DNA of 64,000 bases from CAKSQF01 sp964568425 (GTDB taxonomy: Bacteria; Bacillota; Clostridia; Oscillospirales; CAG-272), in assembly GCA_964568425.1 (NCBI GenBank), contig CAZMPO010000003.1, forward strand, positions 62,001 through 126,000. The letters are read 5' to 3'. This document shows, one piece after another, positions 52,303 through 60,939 of this stretch. Under the pieces are notes generated by a model. That model was not told where the DNA came from and did not search any database. It saw nothing but the letters and a program-made list of their open reading frames with translations. Position 1 is the stretch's first letter, and every line of letters starts with the position of its first letter. The position numbers and the translations under genes are program-made.

Positions 52303-53085
52303 ATGAAACTTAAAATTACGAAATTTGCCGCCGCAGTGCTTTCGGCAGCTGTGCTTTCGGGTGTTGCCGTGCATGCCGAGGGCGAATACACGGCGTATAA
52401 TTGGTATTGCGTCGGCAATGACAAGCATATGCAGCCGCCGATCGACCCTTCGATGAGCTTTATTGAAAAGTACGACGGCTATTATCTGAACAAAAAAGCG
52501 GACGAGCGTGACAAGGTGATCTATCTCACGTTTGATGCGGGCTATACTAACGGAAATGTCGAAAAGGTGCTCGACTCGCTGAAAAAGCATGACGCAAAGG
52601 GTGCGTTCTTCATTCTCGAAAATCTGATAAAGCGAAATCCCGAGCTGGTCAAAAGGATGGTCGATGAGGGACATCTCGTTTGCAATCATACCAAAAGCCA
52701 CCCCGATATGACCAAGATCTCGGATAAGGACATGTTCGACGGACAACTCTCCGCACTGTCGGGTGCTTATTTGGAGCTTATCGGGGATGAGATGCCGAAG
52801 ATCTACAGACCGCCCGAGGGCAGATTTTCAAGGGACAACCTGAGGCTTGCCAAGGAGCTCGGATATAAGACCGTGTTCTGGTCGTTTGCCTATGCCGATT
52901 GGGATAACAACAGACAGCCGAACCCGGATGCCGCTCTGAAGAAAATACTCGCGCATACCCATAACGGCGAGATCATGCTTCTCCACCCGACCTCGGCGAC
53001 CAACGCGCAGATACTCGACTCTCTGCTGACAAGCCTTGAAAATGAGGGCTATCGTTTCGGCTCGCTCGAGGAGCTGTGGAAATGA
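52303..53085 (+). CDS. Polysaccharide deacetylase, PdaA type
   Basis: A 260-aa exported NodB-fold enzyme. Signal peptide (1-25), VIYLTFDAGYTNGN (the PdaA-type form of the TFDDG motif), NHTKSHPDM with the zinc-binding H-x3-H, RPPEGRFSR, and a final MLLHPT. PdaA N-deacetylates MurNAc in spore-cortex peptidoglycan of Bacillus; in gut Clostridia it may do so in spores or vegetative wall. ATG 52303 is set from the signal peptide and AAAAGGATG upstream. It overlaps the next deacetylase gene by 4 nt. Confidence 0.88.
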   Translation: MKLKITKFAAAVLSAAVLSGVAVHAEGEYTAYNWYCVGNDKHMQPPIDPSMSFIEKYDGYYLNKKADERDKVIYLTFDAGYTNGNVEKVLDSLKKHDAKGAFFILENLIKRNPELVKRMVDEGHLVCNHTKSHPDMTKISDKDMFDGQLSALSGAYLELIGDEMPKIYRPPEGRFSRDNLRLAKELGYKTVFWSFAYADWDNNRQPNPDAALKKILAHTHNGEIMLLHPTSATNAQILDSLLTSLENEGYRFGSLEELWK

Positions 53086-53726
53086 GACGACTTTTTGCTA
53101 CCGCTCTCGCGCTCTGCCTTTTGATGGCGGCGATCCCTCCGATCTCGGCGGCAGAAACGCAAAAACAGATCGCACTGACCTTTGATGACGGACCGTCGGA
53201 TAAATACACCGAGGGCATCCTTGATCTGCTTGCGAGATATGATATCAAAGCTACCTTCTTCCTCGTAGGCTCGAATGTCTGCATCTCGCCCGAGATAGTC
53301 AAAAGACAGGCACGCGAGGGGCATGAGCTTGGAAATCATACCTTTACCCATCCGCATATGAAGGATCAGAGCGTCGGCACTCTCGAAAACGAGCTGAATA
53401 TGACATCAGATGTGATCTACACGGTCTGCAAAAAGCGACCAACACTTTTCCGCCCGCCCGAGGGCGTGGTGTCAAGCACGGTCTCGACGGCATCGGATGA
53501 GCTTGGCTACAGACGCGTGCTCTGGACGATCGATACCATGGATTGGGCGCACAGGAGCAAGAAGGAGATCGTCGATATGGTGCTCTCGGAGGCAAAAGAC
53601 GGCTCGATTGTGCTCATGCACGATTATATCGTCGGCGAGAGCCACACCAAAGAGGCACTCGAGGAATTGATCCCTAAACTTATCGAGAAGGGCTTTGTTT
53701 TCGTAAGAGTCTCGGACATGAAATGA
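53082..53726 (+). CDS. Polysaccharide deacetylase, PdaB/NodB type
   Basis: A 214-aa exported deacetylase. Signal peptide (1-25, ending ISAAE), IALTFDDGPSDKYT with the catalytic Asp pair, GNHTFTHPHM with the metal-binding His residues, FRPPEG, and VLMHDY with the catalytic His. The family removes acetyl groups from GlcNAc or MurNAc in peptidoglycan, giving lysozyme resistance or marking cortex. GAGGAG lies 8 nt before ATG 53082. The overlap implies joint production with the PdaA-type enzyme. Confidence 0.9.
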   Translation: MRRLFATALALCLLMAAIPPISAAETQKQIALTFDDGPSDKYTEGILDLLARYDIKATFFLVGSNVCISPEIVKRQAREGHELGNHTFTHPHMKDQSVGTLENELNMTSDVIYTVCKKRPTLFRPPEGVVSSTVSTASDELGYRRVLWTIDTMDWAHRSKKEIVDMVLSEAKDGSIVLMHDYIVGESHTKEALEELIPKLIEKGFVFVRVSDMK

Positions 53727-53742
53727 GAGATTTGTAAAACAA

Positions 53743-53772
53743 GATCGAGACTGCCCTCGGGCAGTCTCGATC
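53743..53772. terminator. Hairpin after the deacetylase pair
   Basis: A 13-bp perfect stem (GATCGAGACTGCC with its complement, loop CTCG), without a T-run. Confidence 0.55.
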
Positions 53773-54045
53773 GTTGATAAAGGCTCCCCCTTGCGAGAGA
53801 TCAATGTCAGGTAACCGATTTGTTTTGAATCGACACACCCAAAGAAGCGATTTTTTTGTGTAGGGACGACGGTCCCTACACGGTGGAAATTTGATCATCT
53901 CGGCAACCGATACGTGTACACCTATCGCCAAAGATCGGCAGGAGCATCGCAAGCTTGTTTGCGGTGTCCCCGCCATACGGGGTGTGTGTTCGGATGGTTG
54001 AATAAATATCATTTCCTCTGTAGGGGAGGGTTTCCGCCCCAAAAT
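53773..54045. repeat. Gene-free stretch with dispersed-repeat remnants
   Basis: No convincing reading frame. It holds an AAAGGCTCCCCCTTGCGAG start and a hairpin GTGTAGGGAC-GACG-GTCCCTACAC (53858-53881) preceded by T7. A second TGTAGGGGAGGG half lies at about 54020. Sequences of this style recur as short dispersed repeats in Clostridia genomes, so I read the stretch as decayed repeat units, not a gene. Confidence 0.45.
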
Positions 54046-54936
54046 CTATTTTACATGCACCCCGAACTTGTCGGACAGATCGCGACGTTTTTCGGCGTAT
54101 TCGTATGCGCCCTTGTAATCTCCGATCGATTTGCAGGAGACCTCAAGATCGGCATATACCGAATAGCGAAAGGGAGCGTCCGCATGAGCCTCGTCAAAAC
54201 GCTCGATCAATTCTTGAAGCAGAGATATCGCACGATTGTAGTTTCCGGCGGACATTGACAGTCGCGCGTTGATGTGGATCCTGAACAGCGGATCCTTCAA
54301 ATTCAGCGCGTCGTAGACGCCCGTCGCCACCTCGTATTTGCTTCTTTCGATCAAACTTAGCATCTCGCTGTATGCCGCAAGCTCGGACAGGTGCGAGCCC
54401 TCGGTTCCGAGCGCAGACATAACATCGGGGGTGCGCGAATTTGCGAGCGCGTCGATTATCTCAAGGTGCGCACGTGCCGATGAAACAATGCCGTCTGTCG
54501 GATAGATCGTTTTCGACGCGGCATCGTCGGCAAGAACATAAGCCCTTCGCGCTCCTTCGAGCCATCCGTCGGTATAATGCGTATCCCCTATCTCAAGGTA
54601 GCATTTTGAAATGATCAGATAGATCTCATCGTCCGCATCGAGCTTTTTGCAAAGATCGATGCATTTTTGATGGGATCCGCTCGCAAGAAGCCTCTTGATC
54701 TTTGGCATAAGCTCGCGCTTTTTGTATTCCGAAAGAGTTGCGTCGACATCTGTAAAAAAACCTATCGGTATTCCGAGCTTTTCGGAGAGATATTCGAGCG
54801 TGCCAAGCGACGGATGCGCCTTGCCTGATTCTATTTGCGAGAGCATGTTGCGCGTCATAAATTCACCGCACAGCTCACTTTGCGTCAGCCCAAGCTCAAG
54901 CCGCGCACCCTTTATCTTTTCGCCGATCGTCGGCAT
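54046..54936 (-). CDS. XRE-family regulator with TPR-like domain
   Basis: A 296-aa protein. The N-terminal HTH (GEKIKGARLELGLTQSELCGEFMTRNMLSQIESGKAHPSLGTLEYLSEKLG, residues 5-55) is followed by about 230 residues of helical repeats (ARRAYVLADDA, YNRAISLLQEL, YKGAYEYAEKR) like the TPR part of RRNPP and Rgg-type regulators, which bind peptides. It may therefore respond to a small ligand. Its own promoter and a three-half-site operator lie just upstream, and it diverges from the zinc-ribbon ABC operon. Confidence 0.85.
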   Translation of the reverse strand: MPTIGEKIKGARLELGLTQSELCGEFMTRNMLSQIESGKAHPSLGTLEYLSEKLGIPIGFFTDVDATLSEYKKRELMPKIKRLLASGSHQKCIDLCKKLDADDEIYLIISKCYLEIGDTHYTDGWLEGARRAYVLADDAASKTIYPTDGIVSSARAHLEIIDALANSRTPDVMSALGTEGSHLSELAAYSEMLSLIERSKYEVATGVYDALNLKDPLFRIHINARLSMSAGNYNRAISLLQELIERFDEAHADAPFRYSVYADLEVSCKSIGDYKGAYEYAEKRRDLSDKFGVHVK

Positions 54937-54949
54937 ATGTACACCCCCA

Positions 54950-54977
54950 TTTACCTTATTGGTAAATTCCTTTTACC
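54950..54977. promoter_or_regulatory. Operator of three half-sites in 11-bp steps
   Basis: TTTACC (54950), GGTAAA (54961) and TTTACC (54972) lie exactly 11 bp apart, in alternating orientation, between the -10 and the start codon of the XRE-TPR gene. One helical turn per step puts all on one face of the DNA. Binding here would block the gene's own transcription. Confidence 0.7.
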
Positions 54978-54978
54978 T

Positions 54979-55007
54979 ATTTTATCACAAAAACCTCCGA
55001 CTTTCAA
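54979..55007 (-). promoter_or_regulatory. Promoter of the XRE-TPR regulator
   Basis: On the minus strand TTGAAA, 17 bp, TAAAAT with extended TGA; the operator half-sites begin 2 bp downstream of the -10. Confidence 0.8.
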
Positions 55008-55044
55008 GAGCGGATGAAAAAAATTAACAAATAATTTTTGCAAA

Positions 55045-55110
55045 TTGACCCATATTTTTGAGGTAAACAGCCGAAAACCCTTTGACAAATCGCGTAAATT
55101 ATGTTATAAT
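55045..55110 (+). promoter_or_regulatory. Promoter of the zinc-ribbon ABC operon with operator-like half-sites
   Basis: TTGACA (55082), 17 bp, TATAAT (55105) with extended TGT. Just upstream, TTGACC (55045-55050) and GGTAAA (55062-55067) echo the operator half-sites of the divergent regulator, so the regulator may act on both promoters. Confidence 0.75.
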
Positions 55111-55146
55111 ATCCTAAAGTATCAAAACGAAAGGAAGATTTCGATA

Positions 55147-57363
55147 ATGAGTGCCTATCGATATCAGACCGACAAAATCAGAAAAAAACTTGCGGGCATG
55201 GGCATAAATGTTGACAGCGCGGCGGCATGGATGATCGCCGAGCAGTTTTCGCGTCCCGATGACCTCTCGTCTGCCGCAGTTGTTCTTTTTGACGACAGAC
55301 TTGTTTTTGTAAATGATGGCGATATCATATTTGATGAAAAGCTCGCCGATGTTGCCGATCTTCACCTCGAGGAGAGCGTGTCGGGATGCTCGCTCGTTTG
55401 CACCGTAAAAGGGATCTCCCGATCGGTCGCGTCGATGTCCTATTCGTGTAAGGATGATGCGTTCAAGCTTGTTTGCGTATTCGAAAAGCTTGTCTCGGGC
55501 GAGCGTTATGAGCGTGTCGAGCCGGACGACAGATTTTGCCCCAAATGCGGAAGGCGTTATCCGGACGCGGACAGAAAATTCTGCCCTCACTGCGTTGACG
55601 GCAGAAGGGTCATGTCGGGAATGCTGATCTTTTTCAAAAAATACATACCGCAGATAATCATTACTCTTCTTCTGCTTGTTGTGACGAGCGCACTCGCGGT
55701 CGTGTCTCCCTATCTCAGCTCGGGATTTTATTATGATGAGGTCCTCTCCGCCGACGGAAGCTTCTACGGCAAGATCATTTTTGTTATCACACTCATAGTC
55801 GCACTTCGACTGTTTCGTGTCGGTGTTGATATGCTTTCGCAGGCTGTTTCGAGCAGAATATCTGCAAAGCTTTCATATGACATGAAAAAGACGATATTCG
55901 GCGCGATCGAAAAGCTGTCGGTGTCCTATTTTTCGGCAAGATCGACAGGCGGACTTATGAATCAGGTCAATTCGGACGCCGATCGTATATATTGGGCGTT
56001 TACCGACGGTTTTCCGATGCTTGTAATAAATGTCGTACAGCTTGTTGCCGTGATCATCGTGATGATCACGATAAATCCGCTTCTCACCCTTCTGGCACTT
56101 CTCCTCTTTCCGCTCACACTTTTCTTGATCGGCAAGACCTACGGTCAGACACGCAAACTGAACGCGAAGAATTATTCTCGCGAGCGCGCAATGACCGGCA
56201 TGCTCTCTGATCTGCTGAACGGAATAAGGGTCGTCAAATCCTTCGCAGGCGAAAAAAGAGAATCCGCACGCTTCGAGAAATCAAATCGAGCACTTTCGGA
56301 CGCAAGCAGACGTCGCTCTGTCTACGCATCGACCGTCTTTCCGATGCTCGGTATGCTCGTCTATCTCGGCACGATAATCGTTTGGGCGGTCGGCGGCTGG
56401 ATGACAGTCACCGACAGCTTCGGAATGACCTACGGACAGCTGCTGACCTTCTCGGCATATGTTTCGATGGTGTATGAGCCGATGTACTCGCTCGTGAGCC
56501 TCGTTCAAAACGCATCCGAAAGCATGAACGCTATGAGCCGTCTGCTCGAGGTCATGGACGCAAAGCCCGATGTCGAGGCACCGACCGCTCCCGTGTCGCT
56601 CGGCGAGATGCGCGGCGATGTGTCGTTCAAAAATGTCAAGTTCTCCTATGTCAAAAATCGCACCGTCCTTGACGGAATCTCGTTTGATATAGCTGCCGGC
56701 AGTAATATAGGCATCGTCGGACATACAGGCGCGGGCAAATCAACCATCGCCAATCTGATCATAAGACTTTACGATGTCGATGAGGGCGAGATAACCATCG
56801 ACGGCGTGAATGTCAAGGATATATCCTTCGAGGAACTTCATAAAAATATCGCGATAGTCTCGCAGGAGACCTATCTGTTCGTCGGAACTCTGTTTGACAA
56901 CATCCGCTATTCAAGCCCCGATGCGACGACCGCGGAGGTGATCGCGGCGGCTAAAGCGGCGGGCGCGCATGAATTTATATCAAAGCTTCCCGATGGATAT
57001 GAGACCAAGGTCGGGCAGGGCTATAAAGAGCTCTCGGGCGGTGAGCGTCAGCGTATATCGATCGCACGCGCACTCCTTCGCGACCCGAAGATACTGATCC
57101 TCGATGAGGCAACTGCGGCAATGGATACAAAGACCGAGCAGATGATACAAAGGACGCTTGACGAAATGTCAAAGGGTCGCACGACCATCACCATCGCGCA
57201 TAGGCTTTCAACACTGAAAAACGCCGATTATCTTATTGTTATCAAGGATAAAAAGGTCTGCGAATACGGCAGTCCGGTCGAGCTTATCGCAAAAGACGGT
57301 GTCTATCGCCGACTTTATACCCTCCAGCTGCAAGCACTTCGCGATGCGGGAATCGCAGAATGA
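55147..57363 (+). CDS. ABC exporter with N-terminal PH-like and zinc-ribbon domains (I)
   Basis: A 738-aa protein with three parts. Residues 1-120 are a cytosolic, beta-rich domain (VVLFDDRLVFVNDGDIIFDEKL), by its look a PH-like fold. A zinc ribbon follows with Cys 131, 134, 146 and 149 (FCPKCG...FCPHC). From about 165 on comes a standard exporter: six helices and an ATPase with GHTGAGKSTI, LSGGERQRISIARA and LILDEATAAMD. The added N-terminus is not usual for ABC exporters; a similar one occurs in two more genes here. The start at 55147 has AAAGGAAG upstream. DUF1854 follows 29 bp later. Confidence 0.88.
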   Translation: MSAYRYQTDKIRKKLAGMGINVDSAAAWMIAEQFSRPDDLSSAAVVLFDDRLVFVNDGDIIFDEKLADVADLHLEESVSGCSLVCTVKGISRSVASMSYSCKDDAFKLVCVFEKLVSGERYERVEPDDRFCPKCGRRYPDADRKFCPHCVDGRRVMSGMLIFFKKYIPQIIITLLLLVVTSALAVVSPYLSSGFYYDEVLSADGSFYGKIIFVITLIVALRLFRVGVDMLSQAVSSRISAKLSYDMKKTIFGAIEKLSVSYFSARSTGGLMNQVNSDADRIYWAFTDGFPMLVINVVQLVAVIIVMITINPLLTLLALLLFPLTLFLIGKTYGQTRKLNAKNYSRERAMTGMLSDLLNGIRVVKSFAGEKRESARFEKSNRALSDASRRRSVYASTVFPMLGMLVYLGTIIVWAVGGWMTVTDSFGMTYGQLLTFSAYVSMVYEPMYSLVSLVQNASESMNAMSRLLEVMDAKPDVEAPTAPVSLGEMRGDVSFKNVKFSYVKNRTVLDGISFDIAAGSNIGIVGHTGAGKSTIANLIIRLYDVDEGEITIDGVNVKDISFEELHKNIAIVSQETYLFVGTLFDNIRYSSPDATTAEVIAAAKAAGAHEFISKLPDGYETKVGQGYKELSGGERQRISIARALLRDPKILILDEATAAMDTKTEQMIQRTLDEMSKGRTTITIAHRLSTLKNADYLIVIKDKKVCEYGSPVELIAKDGVYRRLYTLQLQALRDAGIAE

Positions 57364-57392
57364 TCAATTTGGTCGAAAGGAAGTAATCGAAT

Positions 57393-57899
57393 ATGAACAG
57401 CACAGACAGTATGCGGATAAACTATCTAAACGGCAAAAATACCGCGTTTTTTAAAAGCGGAGACTTTATCGGTGCCGAGACGAATTTTGTCGATCATCCG
57501 ATACCGCGAGTCCATCTGCACCGTATGTTCCCGTTTTCAGAGCCGTTTACGAATATTTCGGTTCAGGATGACGAGGGCGAGGAGATCGGACTTATAGCAA
57601 GTATCGCCGATTTTTCACCCGAAACGGCGAAAATGCTTCGCGATGAGCTCGAAAAATCATATTTCGTGCCGAAGATCACCGAGATCTTTTCGGTCAAGGA
57701 AAAATTCGGCTTTTCCGCGTGGAAGGTCTCGACCGATGTCGGCGATCTTGATTTCACACTTCGCGACACATACAGATCAATGATCTTTGCAGGCGGCGGA
57801 CGTATTTTTCTTGTTGATTCGGACGGAAATCGATATGAGATCCCCGATGTCGCAAAGCTTGACGCAAAATCGTATAAATTGATCGAACTATATATCTGA
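57393..57899 (+). CDS. DUF1854 family protein
   Basis: A 168-aa protein that matches DUF1854 by its blocks: HRMFPFSEPFTNISVQDDEGEEIGLI, LRDELEKSYFVPKITEI, and the ending GRIFLVDSDGNRYEIPDVAKLDAKSYKLIELY. DUF1854 proteins are known next to ABC transporters, including loci linked with cyanophycin in Proteobacteria, but the function is unproven. It is soluble, lies between two exporter genes, and has GAAAGGAAG before its ATG, so it is probably a subunit or regulator of the exporter complex (inference). Confidence 0.82.
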   Translation: MNSTDSMRINYLNGKNTAFFKSGDFIGAETNFVDHPIPRVHLHRMFPFSEPFTNISVQDDEGEEIGLIASIADFSPETAKMLRDELEKSYFVPKITEIFSVKEKFGFSAWKVSTDVGDLDFTLRDTYRSMIFAGGGRIFLVDSDGNRYEIPDVAKLDAKSYKLIELYI

Positions 57900-57943
57900 C
57901 AAATGTCAAAGGAATATCACTCTACAAAAAGGAGGTGCGACAA

Positions 57944-60193
57944 ATGACCGACCGAGAACAAAAGATGTATGAACAACTCGGACGCGAGGTACTGCTCGAA
58001 TATTCGAGAGAACCGCTCGCACTGCTCGAATATGATATATCGCAGGCGGCAGACAAGCTGACCAAGGGTTGCATTATTTTCTACCCCGATTGCTACGCGG
58101 CGATCGAGGGAAAGACGGTCATCGGCAGATGCGTCCTCGATGAGGGGGATCGCTACAGCGCAAGGGTTCTGTCCGGAGCCGTAAGGCTTGAGCTTGTCAA
58201 GGCGGACGGAGCTGTAACAACCGTCTGTAGGGCAACGATGGCGGCAAAATCCGACTTTTTCGCGACCGCCGAACGGCTTTCTGCACTCTCGCACGGCAGA
58301 GAACCGCGCCCATCACGCGCACGCGGTGCTACAAAGTGTAAAAAGTGCGGCAGACCTCTCCCGCCGCATCAAAGCTCGGACCTTTGCCACAGATGCAGTG
58401 ACAAAAAGAAGAGCATAAAACAGCTGTGGGATGTCATAAAGGCGGACAAATTCTATATTTTCGCCGCCGTTGTTCTCTTTTTTGCGGTGACCGCCGTAAA
58501 TCTCGTGACACCATATCTTAACAGACTGCTCATCGACGGCTATATCACACCGAAAAACGAGAATTTTGTCGGCTTCATCTCGGTTATTTTGTCAATGCTC
58601 GCCGTCAGCCTTGTTTCAAGGGGGGTATCGATAGTACGCAGTCTCCTTCTCGTAAAGGCAAGCACGAATGTCATAACGAGACTTCGCGGCAATGTCTTTG
58701 ATAAGGTGCAAACGCTCTCTGTCGCAAATGTCGGCAGACATACGGCAGGAAATATTTTGCACAGAATAACACGCGACACGGCGACCATACAGAGCTTTCT
58801 GACAAATGAGCTTCCGTCCATCGCCGAGCAGGCACTTATTTTTGTTACCGTCGCGGTGATAATTATAATCTACGATCCTCTCCTCGCTCTCTTGATCTTT
58901 ATTCCGATCCCTATATTCCTCGTTGCCAACAGACTTTTTATCGATCGGACGCACAGACTTTATGAGGGACAGTGGCAGTATGAGGACAGAGTTCAGACAT
59001 CACTTCACGATATTTTTTCGGGAATACGCATAGTAAAGGCGTACGGCAGGGAGAATTATGAGGAGAAGCGTTTTGACAGGCTTGTCAGTGAAGAAAGCAG
59101 GATCAAGGCGCGCAATGAGCTTTTTTGGGCGATCTTCAATCCGCTTGTCAACTTTGTTGTCTCTTTTGGCGAGTTTATCATCCTTTACTATGTCGGAAAG
59201 CGTGTTATAAACGGCAGTATGACGCTCGGAACAATGCAGATGTTCTCGTCTTACGTCGGGCTGATCTACGGACCGATACGCTCGCTTTCGCGTATACCGA
59301 GACAGATCGTTCGGCTTCTTGCCGCTGTTTCGAAGGTGTTCGAGATATACGATGAAAAATCGGATGTTCCCGAGAGCATCGATCCGGTCAGTGCCGATAT
59401 TGTCGGAAGGATCGAATTTCGCGATGTTTCGTTCGGGTACGACGAGGAGCGTGAGGTGCTTCATAATATCGACCTCACGGTAGAGCCGGGCGAGATGATA
59501 GGCATCGTCGGACGCTCGGGCGTCGGAAAATCGACGCTTATCAATCTTGTGCTCCGAATGTATGATGTTGACAGCGGTCAGATCTTGATCGACGGACGCA
59601 ATATAAGGAGCTACTCGCAGGAATCGCTCCGCTCGCAAATAGGCACGGTGCTTCAAGACAATTTCCTCTTTTCGGGGTCGATCTATGATAATATCGCCTA
59701 CGCAAAACCGAGTGCATCTCGCGCTGAGGTGATATCTGCGGCAAAGCTTGCGGGTGCGCATAAATTTATATCAAAGCTTCCCGATGCGTATCAGACCTAC
59801 ATCGGCGAGCGCGGTTATACACTCTCGGGCGGCGAACGCCAGAGGATAGCAATAGCAAGAGCACTCCTTCACGATCCGCGCATATTGATACTCGATGAGG
59901 CGACTGCTTCGCTTGATACCGAGACCGAAAAGCAGATACAGGACGCCCTTGCCAATCTGATGTCCAATCGGACGACCATCGCGATCGCACACAGGCTCTC
60001 GACTCTTCGCCTTGCAAACCGACTTGTCGTGCTTGATAAAGGCAGGATCGCCGAGGTCGGAACTCACGATGAACTGATGCGCAAGAAGGGTATCTACTAC
60101 GAGCTTGTCATCGCTCAGAAGAGTATATACGATTTTTCGGATAAGCGACAAGGCGGAGAGGGCGCACCGCCTCCCGAGGGTGGACAGCCTTGA
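57944..60193 (+). CDS. ABC exporter with N-terminal PH-like and zinc-ribbon domains (II)
   Basis: A 749-aa protein with the same plan as the gene at 55147: a cytosolic beta-rich N-terminal domain (1-115, IIFYPDCYAAIEGKTVIGR), a zinc ribbon with Cys 132, 135, 148 and 151 (TKCKKCG...LCHRC), then six helices and an ATPase domain with GRSGVGKSTL, LSGGERQRIAIARA and LILDEATASLD. AAAGGAGG lies before ATG 57944. With the first gene it likely forms a heterodimer, and DUF1854 is encoded between them. Its end overlaps the PD-(D/E)XK-like gene. Confidence 0.88.
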   Translation: MTDREQKMYEQLGREVLLEYSREPLALLEYDISQAADKLTKGCIIFYPDCYAAIEGKTVIGRCVLDEGDRYSARVLSGAVRLELVKADGAVTTVCRATMAAKSDFFATAERLSALSHGREPRPSRARGATKCKKCGRPLPPHQSSDLCHRCSDKKKSIKQLWDVIKADKFYIFAAVVLFFAVTAVNLVTPYLNRLLIDGYITPKNENFVGFISVILSMLAVSLVSRGVSIVRSLLLVKASTNVITRLRGNVFDKVQTLSVANVGRHTAGNILHRITRDTATIQSFLTNELPSIAEQALIFVTVAVIIIIYDPLLALLIFIPIPIFLVANRLFIDRTHRLYEGQWQYEDRVQTSLHDIFSGIRIVKAYGRENYEEKRFDRLVSEESRIKARNELFWAIFNPLVNFVVSFGEFIILYYVGKRVINGSMTLGTMQMFSSYVGLIYGPIRSLSRIPRQIVRLLAAVSKVFEIYDEKSDVPESIDPVSADIVGRIEFRDVSFGYDEEREVLHNIDLTVEPGEMIGIVGRSGVGKSTLINLVLRMYDVDSGQILIDGRNIRSYSQESLRSQIGTVLQDNFLFSGSIYDNIAYAKPSASRAEVISAAKLAGAHKFISKLPDAYQTYIGERGYTLSGGERQRIAIARALLHDPRILILDEATASLDTETEKQIQDALANLMSNRTTIAIAHRLSTLRLANRLVVLDKGRIAEVGTHDELMRKKGIYYELVIAQKSIYDFSDKRQGGEGAPPPEGGQP

Positions 60194-60918
60194 CCGACTT
60201 TCATGTTGCCCTGGAGCGAGCCGCCCTTGAGAGAGAATCGGGAGGTATCGGAACGCTCGGCGAAAAGACACTTCATGCGGCACTCAAATTTTTTGTCGAG
60301 CCAAATGCCGAATACCACGAAAAAAAGATCGGCGATTATTATGCCGATGTCGAGAGGGACGGGTATGTCATCGAGATACAGACACGCTCCTTTGACCGAC
60401 TTCGCAAAAAGCTGGCATTTTTCCTCGATATCGGGTATAAAGTAACGGTCGTTTACCCCGTTCCCGCCATAAAATGGATATCATGGATAGACAGAGAGCA
60501 GGGGGAGATCGGAGAAAAAAGACGGAGCCCGAAAAAGGGCACCGTCTACGATATCGTATCCGAGCTATATAAGATCAGACCGCTGATCTCGGATGACAGA
60601 CTTGATTTTCATGTTATCATGCTTGAGGTTGTCGATTACCGAAATCTTGACGGCTACGGAAAAAGCAAGAAGATCAGATCAACGAGATTTGAACGCATGC
60701 CGCTGACCCTCCTCGGGCAGACAAGATTTGGTATGACCGACAGATTTTCCGCGCTTGTTCCGACAGAGCTTCCGGAGAGCTTCACCTCTGCCGATTTTGC
60801 CGCTGCCGCATCCATATCAAGATCGATCGCGCAAAAAACTCTCCTTCTCCTGACCGATGTCGGCGTTGTCACACGGATAGGCAAGGAAGGCAGATGCTAT
60901 ATTTACAAAATGAGCTGA
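60190..60918 (+). CDS. PD-(D/E)XK-like protein with C-terminal winged helix
   Basis: A 242-aa protein I cannot name. Residues 20-110 look like a PD-(D/E)XK fold: Glu25 in GEKTLHAAL, Asp53 in DYYADVE and Glu62-x-Gln64 in VIEIQT, with Gln in place of the usual Lys, then LGYKVTVVYPV-type strands. Residues about 185-242 fit a winged helix (TSADFAAAASISRSIAQKTLLLLTDVGVV). It may cut or bind DNA or RNA, or be an inactive regulator. It starts at TTG 60190, overlapping the exporter stop, with GAGGGTGG upstream. Confidence 0.62.
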   Translation: MTDFHVALERAALERESGGIGTLGEKTLHAALKFFVEPNAEYHEKKIGDYYADVERDGYVIEIQTRSFDRLRKKLAFFLDIGYKVTVVYPVPAIKWISWIDREQGEIGEKRRSPKKGTVYDIVSELYKIRPLISDDRLDFHVIMLEVVDYRNLDGYGKSKKIRSTRFERMPLTLLGQTRFGMTDRFSALVPTELPESFTSADFAAAASISRSIAQKTLLLLTDVGVVTRIGKEGRCYIYKMS

Positions 60919-60939
60919 TCAAAACCGATCAGCTCATTT
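60908..60939. terminator. Hairpin shared by the ends of two convergent genes
   Basis: AAATGAGCTGATC pairs with GATCAGCTCATTT around AAAACC. Both stop codons (60916-60918 on + and 60929-60931 on -) lie inside the stem, so it serves both convergent genes. Confidence 0.75.
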
